From: Typhlomys cinereus
Taxonomy: Eukaryota > Chordata > Mammalia > Rodentia > Platacanthomyidae
Direction: 5' to 3'
Assembly: GCA_023101885.1 (NCBI GenBank)
Contig: JALPQD010000404.1
Coordinates: 868,001-932,000, forward strand
Length of the DNA: 64,000 nucleotides
Below, piece after piece: positions 12,698-23,499 of this stretch. Both the position numbers and the translations under genes were made by a program. The notes under the pieces are model-generated. The model worked only from the letters and a program-made list of their open reading frames with translations. It had not been told where the DNA came from and searched no databases. Position 1 is the first letter of the stretch. Each line of letters starts with the position of its first letter.

Positions 12698-12744
12698 AGT
12701 ATTAGTCAGGGTTCTTTAGAGGAACCTAAATATACATATGTATG
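12698..12744 (-). mobile_element. Outer MT-type LTR, first part (rest at 15441-16001)
   Basis: The 'attagtcagggttctttaga' end is characteristic of an MT-type MaLR LTR read on its complementary strand. The element is cut here by the MaLR insertion at 12745-15440. It continues at 15441 in the same orientation with AT-rich words typical of this LTR end. Confidence 0.65.
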
Positions 12745-13101
12745 TGTCATGGCTTGAAATGTGCCCCCCACAGTCTCATGCGTTTGGCAAGGTCATGGCA
12801 CCTTGAGAGGTGGAGCCTTGCTGGAGGAAGGCAGTCACAAGGGGTGGGCCTTGAGGTGTATTAGTCCCACCCTACTTCCAAGAGAAGTCTTCCTTTGCAG
12901 CAAGCAGTCTTGCAGCTCTCAGTCTCCAAGATGACTGCAGTGACTTATCCTCCTCCAGCTTTGGCCAGCCAGCCATGCCACTTCTGCTTTGAGAGACTCT
13001 ATCTCCCCTCTGGAACCATAGCTGAATAAATCTTCCTTTCTTCTTTAAGTTACTTGACTTTGGATGCTCTCTCACAGCAACAGTTAAGAGTAACCATCAC
13101 A
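12745..13101 (+). mobile_element. ORR1-like MaLR element, 5' LTR
   Basis: This 357-bp LTR starts TGTCATGGCTTGAAATG and ends CCATCACA. It has a polyadenylation signal (ctgAATAAAtc) near 13024. It pairs with the 358-bp LTR at 15083-15440. Immediately downstream, 'attggtaccaagtagtgggg' is the start of a MaLR internal region. Confidence 0.85.
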
Positions 13102-13133
13102 GAAATTGGTACCAAGTAGTGGGGTATTGCTGT

Positions 13134-13632
13134 TGTGATAGTTAAGCCTGGATGTCAACTTGACACACCCGGTATTAACTAAGCTGGGCTGAGACCACGT
13201 CTGGAAAGGATCAACTGAGACTACTTGAAGGATACCCACCCTAGATCCCATTAGGACCTCCAAAGCTCTCAAAGGATCCTCCCAGTACTGCATCATATAA
13301 AAAGGAGCCACCAAGGAGAACAGATGCCTTCTTGCAGCTGTGCTAGGAATAGTTCTTCCTTCCGGCCGCCCGGATTCTTCGACCTTCCAAGACCCTAGGA
13401 GTTCTCCAGCCTTCAGCCATCACCTACTTGACTACTGAACTGAGCAGCTAGCTATTGGCAGCCACTGTTGGAACTACCTCGGCTACTGGAAGCCATCGTT
13501 GGACTACCTCAGCTGCTGACAGCCTTCGCTGGACTACCTCGGCCATTTCTGTAAGCCAACCCAATAAATTTCCTATATATATATATATACATTCTGTGAA
13601 TTCAGTGACTCTAGAGAACCCTAACTAATACA
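13134..13632 (+). mobile_element. MT-like solo LTR nested in the MaLR
   Basis: This 499-bp LTR starts TGTGATAGTTAAGCC and ends AACTAATACA. It is flanked by perfect 5-bp target duplications GCTGT (13129-13133 and 13633-13637). The polyadenylation signal (ccAATAAAttt) is at about 13562. It interrupts the MaLR internal region a few bases after its start, so it is the youngest insertion of this nest. Confidence 0.88.
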
Positions 13633-13692
13633 GCTGTGAAATTAAGAACATCTGGTACCACAACTTGAAGCTGTTTGTGAAGATTAGAGAAG

Positions 13693-14253
13693 TTGGTACC
13701 CAGCAGTATGACCAATATTGTGATGTGGCTAGTGTGCCTTTGGAACTGTTTATTGGGAGAAATATGGAGAACTTTGGGACTTCGTGCTGAGAAAGTCTTT
13801 GCATCTTGGCGATGGACCTTTGACCTTTCTCATGAGAACTCAGACGAGAGAAATTTTGTGAGAGACATTGGCAGTGGAAGCCCAGCTTGTGATGGTCCAG
13901 AGGGGAACAGAGATTGTGTTTGTAACTGGACGAGTGACACATGGAGCCATGTGTTGGCAGAGAGTTTAGTGAAGTTTTGCCCTCGTCCTGAAAGCTTGGC
14001 AAAGTGCTTGGTGAAGGAAATTTCAAAGCAATGTAGTCTTGACAATGTGATATGGCTTCTTTTTAGTTGTCTTCAGAGTTATGAAAAAGAGCAAAGAATC
14101 AGGCAGAAGAAGCAAAACCTGTTAGATCTCATGATGAAAAATACAATGCCAAACTTGGTGTTGAACCAGGAAGAAATAAAGAACAAAATGGCTGTTAAAG
14201 AGATTAACTCCACTTGTAAATCAATTTGGATAATTGGAGAGGCTCTACATTGA
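13693..14253 (+). other. 186-codon open frame in the MaLR internal region, probably not a gene
   Basis: The frame starts at an ATG in the MaLR internal region and reaches 186 codons without a stop. I see no domain, zinc knuckle, protease or reverse-transcriptase motif. The last third is lysine- and glutamate-rich. Position, just after the 5' LTR, is where a gag remnant would sit in an ERVL relative, but this is inference. A chance open frame is at least as likely. Confidence 0.25.
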
Positions 14254-15082
14254 GGGCAAGATCCTCAGAGAAAGCTCCCACCCATAAGAATGCAAATCCT
14301 TTCAGAAGAAGTGAGCTAAAGAGTGGAGTTCCAAAGCCAGAGTCTGTTTCTCCTACAAAGCAACTGTCCAGAAATGAATGAGATGGTCAGCATAGAGAAG
14401 CAGAATCATCTGTGATTCAAGGGGGCCAGTCTTGGCAAAGTCATCCACGTGGTTCTGGTTTTAGAGGCATCAAGGATAGGAGAGAGAGGAGGATCATGGA
14501 GTCCTCCTCCAGGATTTCAAAAAAAATGACAGAAGCCAGGCAGCATGTGGCAGAAAGTCTGAAGTTTAGAGGCCCAAGAAGGGCAGTTTGTGCTGTGCAG
14601 TTAAAGTCTGGTTTTCCATTGAGAAGTAAAGATGTTAGATATGCTAGAGATAATGTGGGACACCTGCCAAGGACAACTGTATACTCTGGGAGGAGTCAGC
14701 CCAAGAGAGTGATGTTTTCTATGGGCAGTTGTGTTGGAGAGATGGAACCTAAGCCCTTGGAACTGAGATGATTTCAATGAGGCTCACTTGTTGGACTTGG
14801 AGTTGCAGGATTTGAAGTTTTTCCTGCTGGTTTTCAGCTTTGTTATTGACCAGTCTTTCCTAGATATGCCCCCATTCTTTCCTTTCAGAATGGGAATGTT
14901 TATTCTGTGCCACTGTATGTTGGAAGTATGTAACTTATCTTTGTATTTTGTAGGAGGCTTTGGACTTCGGGCTTTTGGACTGTGTAGGGACTACTGATAT
15001 TGTCTATGAAAACTTTTACAGTTATACTGAATATGGTTTACATAATGAGATGGAAATGAGCCTGTGGAGGCCAGGTGTGGAG

Positions 15083-15440
15083 TGTCATGATTTGAAATGT
15101 TTTCCCCACTATCTCATGTGTTTGGCAAGGTCATGGCACCTTGACAGGTGGAGCCTTGTTGGAGGAAGGCAGTCACAAGGGGTGGGACTTGAGAGAGATT
15201 AGTCTTACTCTACCTCCAGGAGAAGTCTACTTTTGCAGCAAGCAGTCTAGCAGCTCTCAGCTTCCAAGATGTCTGCAATGACTTGGCTTCATACAGCTTT
15301 GGCCAGCCAGCCATGCCACCTCTGCCATGAGAAACTGTGCCTCCCCTCTGGAACCGTAAGCTGAATAAATCTCCCTTTCTCCTTTAAGTTGTTTGACTTT
15401 GAGTGCTCTCTCACAGCAATAGTTAAGAGTCAAGATTACA
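15083..15440 (+). mobile_element. ORR1-like MaLR element, 3' LTR
   Basis: This 358-bp LTR starts TGTCATGATTTGAAATG and ends AAGATTACA. It aligns with the 5' LTR along its whole length with scattered substitutions, so the element is not recent. The flanking 5-mers GTATG (12740-12744) and GTACA (15441-15445) match at three of five bases. Confidence 0.85.
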
Positions 15441-16001
15441 GTACACATGTCTATAATATACATAATCTACTTATATGTATATAATGTATATACATGAATT
15501 AATTAGATGAACTTACAAAATACAATCACAATAATCTGACAGTAATTGCCTGTGTCTGCTCAGTTATTGAGCTAAATACCTCAGAATACCAAAGGATCCT
15601 TGAAAATTCTAGCACCTCAGTCATGTTGGAGGGCTGTAGAGGCTGGACTCTGATGTCACCGATGAACAAATAGTAAGACTCAACAGACTGGGCACTGATG
15701 GCTGCAATGAATAGTGGCAATGCTGAAGAGACTAGGCCCCAATGTCAGACAAGAACAGCAGCAACACAGCAGCAACATTGGAGAAATGTGGCAGCAGATC
15801 ACTAGTCGACTGAACACAGCAAGTTGAAATAGGGCAAGAGAGATCAAGTCTCTCCTCCTTGCACTTCCTTTTATCCTGTCCACCACTGGAAATATTAACT
15901 CACTATAGACTGGTCTTCCATATTAATTAAACACTCATCTGCAGATTTGTTCAAGATTCAGCATGCAACCGTCAAGGTGACATCTGAAACTAACAACCAC
16001 A
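15441..16001 (-). mobile_element. Outer MT-type LTR, second part
   Basis: This is the continuation of the LTR begun at 12698. On the plus strand it contains an AT-rich segment, a 'cttccttttatcctgtccacc' type segment and a terminal 'gtcaaggtgacatctgaaac' block. That block is the complement of the 'gtcaacttgac' start seen in the MT-like LTRs of this window. It ends near ACCACA at 16001. Together with 12698-12744 it totals about 608 bp. Confidence 0.65.
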
Positions 16002-16839
16002 TTCCTAAAGAGGATTCCAGGAATGGCATGGAAGAGGAAGTGGTAAGAATATGAGAACAGAGGGGTTGTGTGCAGACAGTATCTTCTGTACATAACAGGG
16101 CTACTGCATCCATGAATTCCCTGCAGGTATATGTACTTCTACAGATGCTGGATGGTGGAAAAGGAGTTACTTTCTGTCATATCATCCTTGCTTTAGCAGT
16201 TTCCCAGGCACATGGTATTAAAAAAAAAACCCAGATGAAACTTAGTTGGCACACATGCAAAAAATCATAAAAACATGGAGGAGACTAGTATGTAAGAAAA
16301 GGATTGTAATGAGGAAAGGACATATTATAGGATTGAGGAATAAATGATTGTTAGAGTTTCAGGACTACATTACGGTCTTTCATCTATTTGTAATTGATTT
16401 TCACAAAGGGTGACTTTGTAGAAACATATAGTCACCTATGAAAAAGACAGTAAAGCACATGCAAAACTGATTAATCAGAGAAGTGGTAACAAAAGAGGGT
16501 GTTTGGGGTATTGGTAGGAATATCCTCACTGTGATAAAAGTATATTGTATACGTACATAAAAATGGTCATTTATACATGTGTAATGCAATTTTACAAAAA
16601 AAAAAACCTTGAAATCATTTGGTCTGTGAGATAACCTATCAAGTAGCTTGAAAGAAAAATCATAGAGAAAATATTTGGAAACCATGGAGTTAATAAAGAA
16701 AATGTATCTAAAGCAGCTGTAATTATTGGTATTTTTTCTACACAAGTCTGGCTCAAATGAAAAATGGCAATGTATGGCTTAAGGGACTCATGAGGTCCCA
16801 CTATTTACTTCTAAACTATTAGCAAGTAACACTTTCCTG

Positions 16840-16841
<2 letters not shown>
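16002..16841. other. AT-rich DNA, possibly old L1
   Basis: Short blocks resemble plus-strand L1 3' UTR sequence, but not well enough to call a boundary. No gene is seen. Confidence 0.35.

Positions 16842-16871
<30 letters not shown>
16842..16871. repeat. (GA)n microsatellite
   Basis: Short GA dinucleotide run with one interruption. Confidence 0.9.
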
Positions 16872-16889
16872 AGTTATGTATCTACCACA

Positions 16890-17075
16890 ATCAAATGACC
16901 ATTCCTAAACCCATGATCACACCTGACTAAATACACTGGGACATAAAACACAGTAAAAGTAATGAATATGGGAAATAAATTTGTAGGGCGATATGGAAGA
17001 TGGAAGTAGTGAAAGGAAATTATGGGACAGAAGAATATTTGAAACTCTATATATATATAGTTAAAATTAAACTTG
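16890..17075 (+). mobile_element. Old L1 3' UTR fragment
   Basis: It shares the word order 'ggacataaaacacag...atgaatatgggaaa...' with the better preserved fragment at 17610-17700 (gggtcacaaaacaaaataaa..atgaatgtaggaaa). It ends in a TA-rich tail. Confidence 0.55.
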
Positions 17076-17189
17076 CTTGACAATTCTAGAATGTAGCTTG
17101 GCATATTCATAAAAATACCAAAAAATGAGATTATCATAAAACAGTCTATTATGACCATGGAAATTCATCCATGAGAAATATAAACTGAG

Positions 17190-17191
<2 letters not shown>

Positions 17192-17235
<44 letters not shown>
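17192..17235. repeat. (CA)n microsatellite
   Basis: Uninterrupted CA dinucleotide run, directly followed by a B1-like SINE. Confidence 0.95.
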
Positions 17236-17237
<2 letters not shown>

Positions 17238-17239
17238 GA

Positions 17240-17362
17240 GCAAAAGCCAGGATTGGTGCTGAATGTCTATAATTCTAACATTGTAGAAGCAGAGGTAGAA
17301 GGAAAGCAGCAAGTTTAAAGTCATCTAGGCTTCACAGAAAGATCTCACTTTACTAAAACAAA
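17240..17362 (+). mobile_element. B1-like (7SL-derived) SINE, diverged
   Basis: The order 'gccaggattggtgctgaatg...ataattctaacattgtagaagcagag...' follows the B1 head, with the 'gcctgtaatcccagcactcaggaggcagaggc' positions recognisable despite many changes. The A-rich tail ends at about 17362. Confidence 0.65.
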
Positions 17363-17830
17363 AGATGAAGAAACAAATATAAAATCTTGACCCTGTAACA
17401 CCTAGGACTACCTGCACTGGGCAGGCACAAAGCATATCTGTGAACAACTAATCACAAATGGGTAATGCCTCTTAGGGCCCTACCCCTTCCAGTGGAACAG
17501 TTGATTACTTGTAGATTCTGAGAGAGGGGCCTTCATTGCTTTCAATTGTATACCCAGTGAGGAACCCAGCAGGCTCCAATGTGTAGCTCTAAACACACGG
17601 TCACAAAGATGCCCTGATTAAACTCAGTGGGTCACAAAACAAAATAAAAAGATATGAATGTAGGAAAAGAATCTATAGGAAGAAGGGAGGTACAAAAAGA
17701 AAAGGAGAGAGATTAGATAAGGAGGGGGTTTACGGTAATCAAAATCCACTACAGGTATGTATAAAATTGTCAAGGTACTAATCCAATGAAAGTTGTAAAG
17801 GTAATAAATAGTAATGTATTGCTGAAAGTA
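17363..17830 (+). mobile_element. L1 3' UTR fragment (Lx-like)
   Basis: The block 'ctacctgcactgggcaggca', a following 'gtaatgcctcttagggccct' block, and the 'gattaaactcagtgggtcac' block before an A-rich, purine-rich end are a typical rodent Lx-type L1 3' UTR as I know it. No ORF2 is present. It is diverged. Confidence 0.7.
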
Positions 17831-17999
17831 AAAACAAAAACAAAACTCAGACAAACGTAAACATGAAAATTCATAGCAATTTAATTTGTGACTATTGATA
17901 AATGAAGTCAAACTAGATTAATGACTAAGTATGTTCCTGGGATATGATACCATGGAATCAATGAAAATGATCCTAACAAAAGTAATTAACACCATAAAT

Positions 18000-19019
18000 G
18001 AACCTAAGCCTGCTTCTCTTTGAAATAATAGAAGAGGCCATAGTTTAAGGGCAAAATCCTCAGGGAAGGCTCCCACACATAAGAATGCAAAAGGTTTTGC
18101 TTATTTTTTAATTTTGCTTTTTTTATTTTTTTAATTGAGAATTTTGGTTTCTTAATATCACAGGCACACTAAAGAGTGTTCTGGATTTACACATGCAGGA
18201 TGTAATCTGTTTTGGAAGAAAAGAGCTAAAGGCCAGAGCTCCAAAGAAATGTTCTGTTTTTGCTCCTCTAAAGCAAAGGCCCAGGAGAGATTCTGTACAA
18301 CTTTAGCACAGAGAAGCTGAAGCAAATGTAATTCAAGGGAGGTGGGGTCAATCTCCAACACAAAGCTATAGTAGAATCTGGTAAAGTCATCCACAATGGT
18401 ACTGGTTTTAGAGTCATTAAAGATACAAGAGTGCAAAGGTCATGGATTCCTCCAATGTTTCAGAGAGCAACTGAATTCAGATAGTGTACGCGAGGATGAA
18501 AATTCATACAGAGAGGCCTAAGATGAGCATTTCATGCTGTGGATTAAAGCCTCATTTGCCACTGAAAAATAAAGATGTTAAAGATGCAAGAGCCAATGTG
18601 GGACACCTGCAAAAGACTGTGTATTATGGCAGGAGCCAGCCTAAGACAGTGATATGTTCCACAGGTAGCTGCACTAGAAGAGTAGTAACAAAGCCCTTTA
18701 GACAGAAGATGATTTCAGCAAGTGTTCCATATGTTGAACTGAAACTGCAGGACTTGGAATTTGTCTTACTGGTTTTATGTCTTTTTATGAACTGACCTTT
18801 CTTAGATATGCCCCATTCTTCCCTTTTAAAATGGAAATGTTTATTCTGTACCACTGAATGTTAAAAGCATGTAACTTGCTTTTAAATTCTATGAGAGGCT
18901 TTAAACTTTGACTTTTTAACTGTATTGGGACTACTGATGAATCTATGATACCTTTAAAGATGGAAGAAATGAGGGTTACACAATGACATTGTGATGACAT
19001 ATGGGGGGTAGAGGCAGAG
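18000..19019 (+). mobile_element. Second MaLR internal fragment
   Basis: It aligns in order with 14250-15080 of the first MaLR: the blocks at 18052-18092, 18230-18300, 18550-18640 and 18780-18850 all have counterparts there. About 100 bp at 18093-18205 has no counterpart in the first copy and includes a T-rich stretch, so it is a small insertion or diverged segment. The 5' half of the element is absent. Confidence 0.7.
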
Positions 19020-19406
19020 TGTCATGGCTTAAATATAAATTGTTTTCTACAGGCTCATGTGTTTGAACTTTTAGCTGATGTTTGGAAAGGTTGTAGCAAC
19101 TTAGGAGGTAGAGCCTTACTGGAAGAAGACAATTCTCAAGGGGTGGGCAATGAGGTTAGTTAGCTTCACTTTGCTTCTGCTAGTAGTCTGCACTATCAGT
19201 ATGCAATTTACCTCTCAGCCTCCATGATATCAATGGTGACCTAAGCTGACTCCAGCTTTTGGTGCCTGTCATATCTTCTGTTATGGAATGCCCACATTAA
19301 TAGACTGTATCTCTCCTCCGAATCTGTAAGGCAAATAAATTTCACTTTCTCCCTTTGTTTGTAGATGAGTGTTGTCTCACAGCAACAGAAAGAGTAATTG
19401 TGACAC
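19020..19406 (+). mobile_element. ORR1-like 3' LTR of the second MaLR
   Basis: It starts TGTCATGGCTTAAATA and ends near ATTGTGACACA. It aligns with the LTR at 15083-15440, with an extra segment near 19060-19085. A polyadenylation signal (gcaAATAAAttt) is present near 19335. Confidence 0.75.
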
Positions 19407-19755
19407 ACCTTTACACATACGTATATCACCCACATACAAAAAACACACACACATACATGCACACTATGCACACATGTGAAAGAAAAAAACTTATAATAAT
19501 AACTACAAAATACTACATATTTAATCTCATTTTCAGAAGCCTAAATATGTATGAATGAGTGAAAATATTTAAACGCACATGTAAAATTTGAATTTAGCAT
19601 GCAAATTTAGTATTCAGATTAACACAATTGCCTTCATATATGAAAACATAATATGACTTTCACAAAATATTCTAGAAATTTAATATCACATACTTTGATT
19701 CTTCTAATAGTTTTCTTTTTAGTATACATTTTAATATTGTTCCAATTTTTCAATA
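19407..19755. other. AT-rich spacer with CA-rich patch
   Basis: CA-rich at 19425-19475, otherwise AT-rich. No gene seen. Confidence 0.5.
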
Positions 19756-19774
19756 GCATGCACAATATCTTCTT

Positions 19775-21124
19775 TTTGTTTTTTTAGAGAAAAGTGTTTA
19801 TTGAAGTCTTTTAGATTCTTGGTTATCTATTTTTTATTTCCACTAATAAAAACTTAACAGGTATACCGGTCCCCCCCTCCTTCCAAACCCCCATCCTCCT
19901 ATGCCCCCCACCCCCCCTTCTCTCCCTATCCCCCAGTGCCTCCCCCTCCCATCCCCGGAGCCTCCTTTAATTAGCATGCCAAACTCTCCTCTGGGTCTTC
20001 CTCTCCGATGATGTACAAGGACCCAGTGGCATTTCCCTGAACCCTTTCCTGTGTTCCCCTTAAGCATAGGAACGCTACTGTGGCTGTCCATCCCTTGCCT
20101 CCAAGGATCCTAGTGCCTTTAGCAAACGCTAGACTTTGTGAGATCAATAGTGTGTAAGACATTGCACAGGGCATGAAAAGTCCAATTATGATTGCTTCGG
20201 CCCTAGCTTGTGTGGAGATTCTTGCATATCATTACTCCTCCCATCCTTGTGCTCTTACAATCTTACTGCCCCCTCTTCCGCAAATTTCCCTGAGCTTCAG
20301 GATGGGGAGAGATTAGGCTGGCCTAGTGCCAAGTGGTTGATATAGAGTCTCTGATGTTCTGGATTATGGTTCGTTGATTTATTTTTTTCAGTTTTGCTGC
20401 TCCTGCAATGCCCTTCACTTCATCCTGATGGGTATTGGATGTCACCTCTTGGCCAGAGATAAAAAGCTGTTAAATTAGAGTCTTGTTTTAAGAGTATATT
20501 CAAAGGTAGATGTTAAAAGTAGGAAACCACAGTGAGGGAGGGGTCAATCACCCATTTGCAAAATGGTTTCTTTCTATCTGCCAGACTATACGCCCTCCCC
20601 TTCTGGTAAGATCACACTCCATCAGTTGTAAATGATCAGGAAGGAAGGTCTGTGAACTTAACCAGATGTCTCATTACTTACTTGCAGTCCTTGATGATGG
20701 CCTATTTGCTCTGCTGTAACATGGTCCTCTCTCTGCTTGTTACTAGTGTGTCCCTCTTTCCCCATTCCTCCTGTTCATAATCTTTGCAATTACTGTAGGT
20801 ATTACAGAGATTTATCTTTGAGTGTCTCTAAGTGGGTTTGGTACTAGGAGCCACCTATTAGGCAGTACATACAACGCTTAATTTTCTGTGTCTGGGATAC
20901 TTCACTCAATATAATTGTTTCTAATCCCATCCGTTTCCTGGCAAATTCCAGTAATTCATCATTTTTGATGGCTGAGTAGAACTCCATTGTATAGATTTAC
21001 CACATTTTCCTTATCCACTCGTCAACTGTTGGACATTTGGGTTGATTTCATGACTTTGCTATTGTAAACAGTGCTGCTATGAACATGGTCGTGCTTGTAC
21101 TATTGAGGTGAATTTTTGCTGTAT
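19775..21124 (-). mobile_element. 5'-truncated L1 with 19-bp target duplication
   Basis: This minus-strand L1 contains the T-rich complement of the A-tail (19775-19860), the C-rich complement of the purine tract (19870-19960), the 3' UTR, and the last part of ORF2 (about 20850-21124). The 19-bp direct repeat gcatgcacaatatcttctt is exact at 19756-19774 and 21125-21143, fixing both ends of a 1,350-bp insertion. No intact frame is present. Confidence 0.95.
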
Positions 21125-21143
21125 GCATGCACAATATCTTCTT

Positions 21144-22830
21144 AAGTAATCTCATTTATCAATTTTATTCTAGTTCTATTCTGATTCATATATGAATCTA
21201 ATATTAAGGTTTACATGAAATATACAAATTAAAATATTTTATATTATACTGTTTTGTAAACCAAATATAAGCCTATATTAAATATATGGATATTTTCCTT
21301 TCTCTTTTCCTTCAGAGTTTGCACTCTGAATTTTTTGAATAAACTAAGTAATTCATTAGAACATCTTATAAAGTGTCTCACATAGTGAAGTATAGTACAT
21401 AATAGTATTTTCCTAAATATTACTGATAGTGAAGTATACATACTTACTCAGTTACTTGGAAATCAATGGCATCTGTTAGATGAATGCATGAACTATTCTT
21501 TTCTCACAATTCAGTTGAAAATGTCATATTTTTTATTGCTGTATCTTTAAAGAATTTTCTTATATAATTACTTTATGTGCATTGTCATTTCCTATTTTAA
21601 CTAGATTTTAAAAGTTTAAAATACTAAAATAGTCATAAAATGTTAATAATTTGTCATTTTAAGTGTTTTAGTAGGGTATCACTTGCCTTTTAATTATCAA
21701 CATTTTAATACCAAAGTATTTAATTATTAATAAAATGTATCTATCATTATTAATAAAATATATCTATCATAAAAAAAAGAAAATGACCCTAACAATATTA
21801 GGTAAATCTCAATAAAATTATATTAGGTAAAATGAAAATGTATCTAAAATAATACTAAGTATATGGTATTATAGCATCAGAAAACATGATTGGTACTCAT
21901 AGACTAAGAATGAAATGGGAGTAAGTGTGTGATAAACTTTTATATAAATTTATACTATGTAGACATATTTGATGGTAAAATTGTTCTTAATGGCATTCCA
22001 TCAATACAATGGTTATAGTGGAGATACACATTTTTGCAAGAAGTTACTATTGGATAAAATTTTGCAAAGTATTCATGATCTTTGTAATATATGTCACGAA
22101 ATATGCAAATCTAAAATGATTCCAAAGTGCCTAATTCAAGAACAAAAACCTCACTAGAAGCAAATGGATTTCCTGTTACTGAGCAAAACTACTGAGAGAC
22201 CACATTATTTTCTAGTCATAAATAATGAACAGGAAAAAATTTAAAGTTTCTTTGAATATCAGTCACACAATTTTACCTTGTTAATTATGAATACAGTTAA
22301 TTTATTAGTATGAAAGCTTATTTCTCTTGTCACATCTATGGTAGTGGGTTCTATAGAAGGACAAATTTCTGTCTTTAGGGTAGAGCATTTAGTCAGGCTC
22401 CTTGGTCCCCCTCTGGCAATCCTTGATTTCGTGTATCTCTGGGTTAGAGAATAAGTCAAAAATGATGAAAAAATATGATATAAAATTGCTAAGTTACACA
22501 ATGCATCAGAATAAAAAATTAGCTTGCATTCTTATTGAAGAAACAAATAGATATGTTATGCTATTTTTGCTGTTGTCTTGTTTTTGTTTCTTGTTGCTTG
22601 AGTGTTTGAGTGGGAACTGAAAAGTTTCAAGGGCTGGCAGATAGGGCAGTTGATTCTTCCTTGATGGGGAATGAATATGAGTGATTCACCACAGTTTACA
22701 TGTGATCCCCTTGTTAACTTCTTTCTCAACCATAATCATTCCTCTTACATACAAAATATGAGTTACCAAATTTGATGCTTCATTACTGTGCAAAATTGGA
22801 CTTTTCCCTGATTTTTAAGTATTCTAGCGA
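21144..22830. other. AT-rich intergenic DNA
   Basis: Includes an imperfect tandem repeat of about 24 bp at 21727-21775. A weak SINE-like block sits at 22630-22760 (gggctggcagatagggcag). No gene seen. Confidence 0.45.
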
Positions 22831-23206
22831 TGATGGTTAATGTTTATTCTTAACCTTGCATCTAAGAAGCAAGCATGTGGTAACACATCTGTGAAAGTCT
22901 ATGAAAGATTATCTGGATCATGTTTATGGATTTCAAAAGCTCTGTCTTATTGTGGGGACAAGGTTGCTTTCTCTGGGGAGAAAACATGGGCTGTTATAAA
23001 ATGGAGAAAGAGTACTGAGCAGTAGTATGCATTTATCCTTCTCTGCTTCCACACTGTGGATACATTTGGCAAACTATTTCAGGATCCTGTCAGCTTGATT
23101 TCCCCACTATGATGGAGTATACCCTTGAACTGTAAGCCAGAATGAATCTTTCTCACTTAAGTTGCTTGAGTCAACATATTTTGTCACAGCAGAAACGACG
23201 ATGACA
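22831..23206 (+). mobile_element. Probable MaLR-type LTR, diverged
   Basis: It starts TGATGGTTAATG and ends GATGACA. The last 110 bp have the 'ctgtaagccagaatgaatct...ttgtcacagcagaaacg' organisation of rodent MaLR LTR ends. The flanking 5-mers do not match, so the ends are inferred from the TG...CA rule. Confidence 0.5.
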
Positions 23207-23499
23207 AAATCAAGACACAAGCTGTTAAACAAAGGTCTCAGCACTGTCTTCTCCAGGAAAGCTCAAGACATAGCAAGTGTAATGTACTTCCCACTGAGAG
23301 CTGGCCTACAGAGATAGTCTAGCTAAAAGTTTAAACTTTCAGTCAGAACCACAAGGAACTACCTTATGGGAAACTCATCATAGCCATAAAGGTAAGTAGG
23401 ATTTGCTTTATAAAAGTAATGTCAAAAAGGGAAAGCTAATTACCAGGTCTCCCACAGAAGGTCAGTGGTGATAAGTGATTACATAGAAGAGTAAGTTGT

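Larger units (their letters stand above)
13102..15082 (+). mobile_element. MaLR internal region
   Basis: The internal sequence lies between two matching LTRs and is interrupted at 13134-13632 by an MT-like LTR. With that LTR and one duplication removed it is about 1.48 kb. A related internal region occurs at 18000-19019 (shared block at 14258-14300 and 18052-18092). MaLR elements are generally non-autonomous and lack pol, and no pol motif is visible here. Confidence 0.8.
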
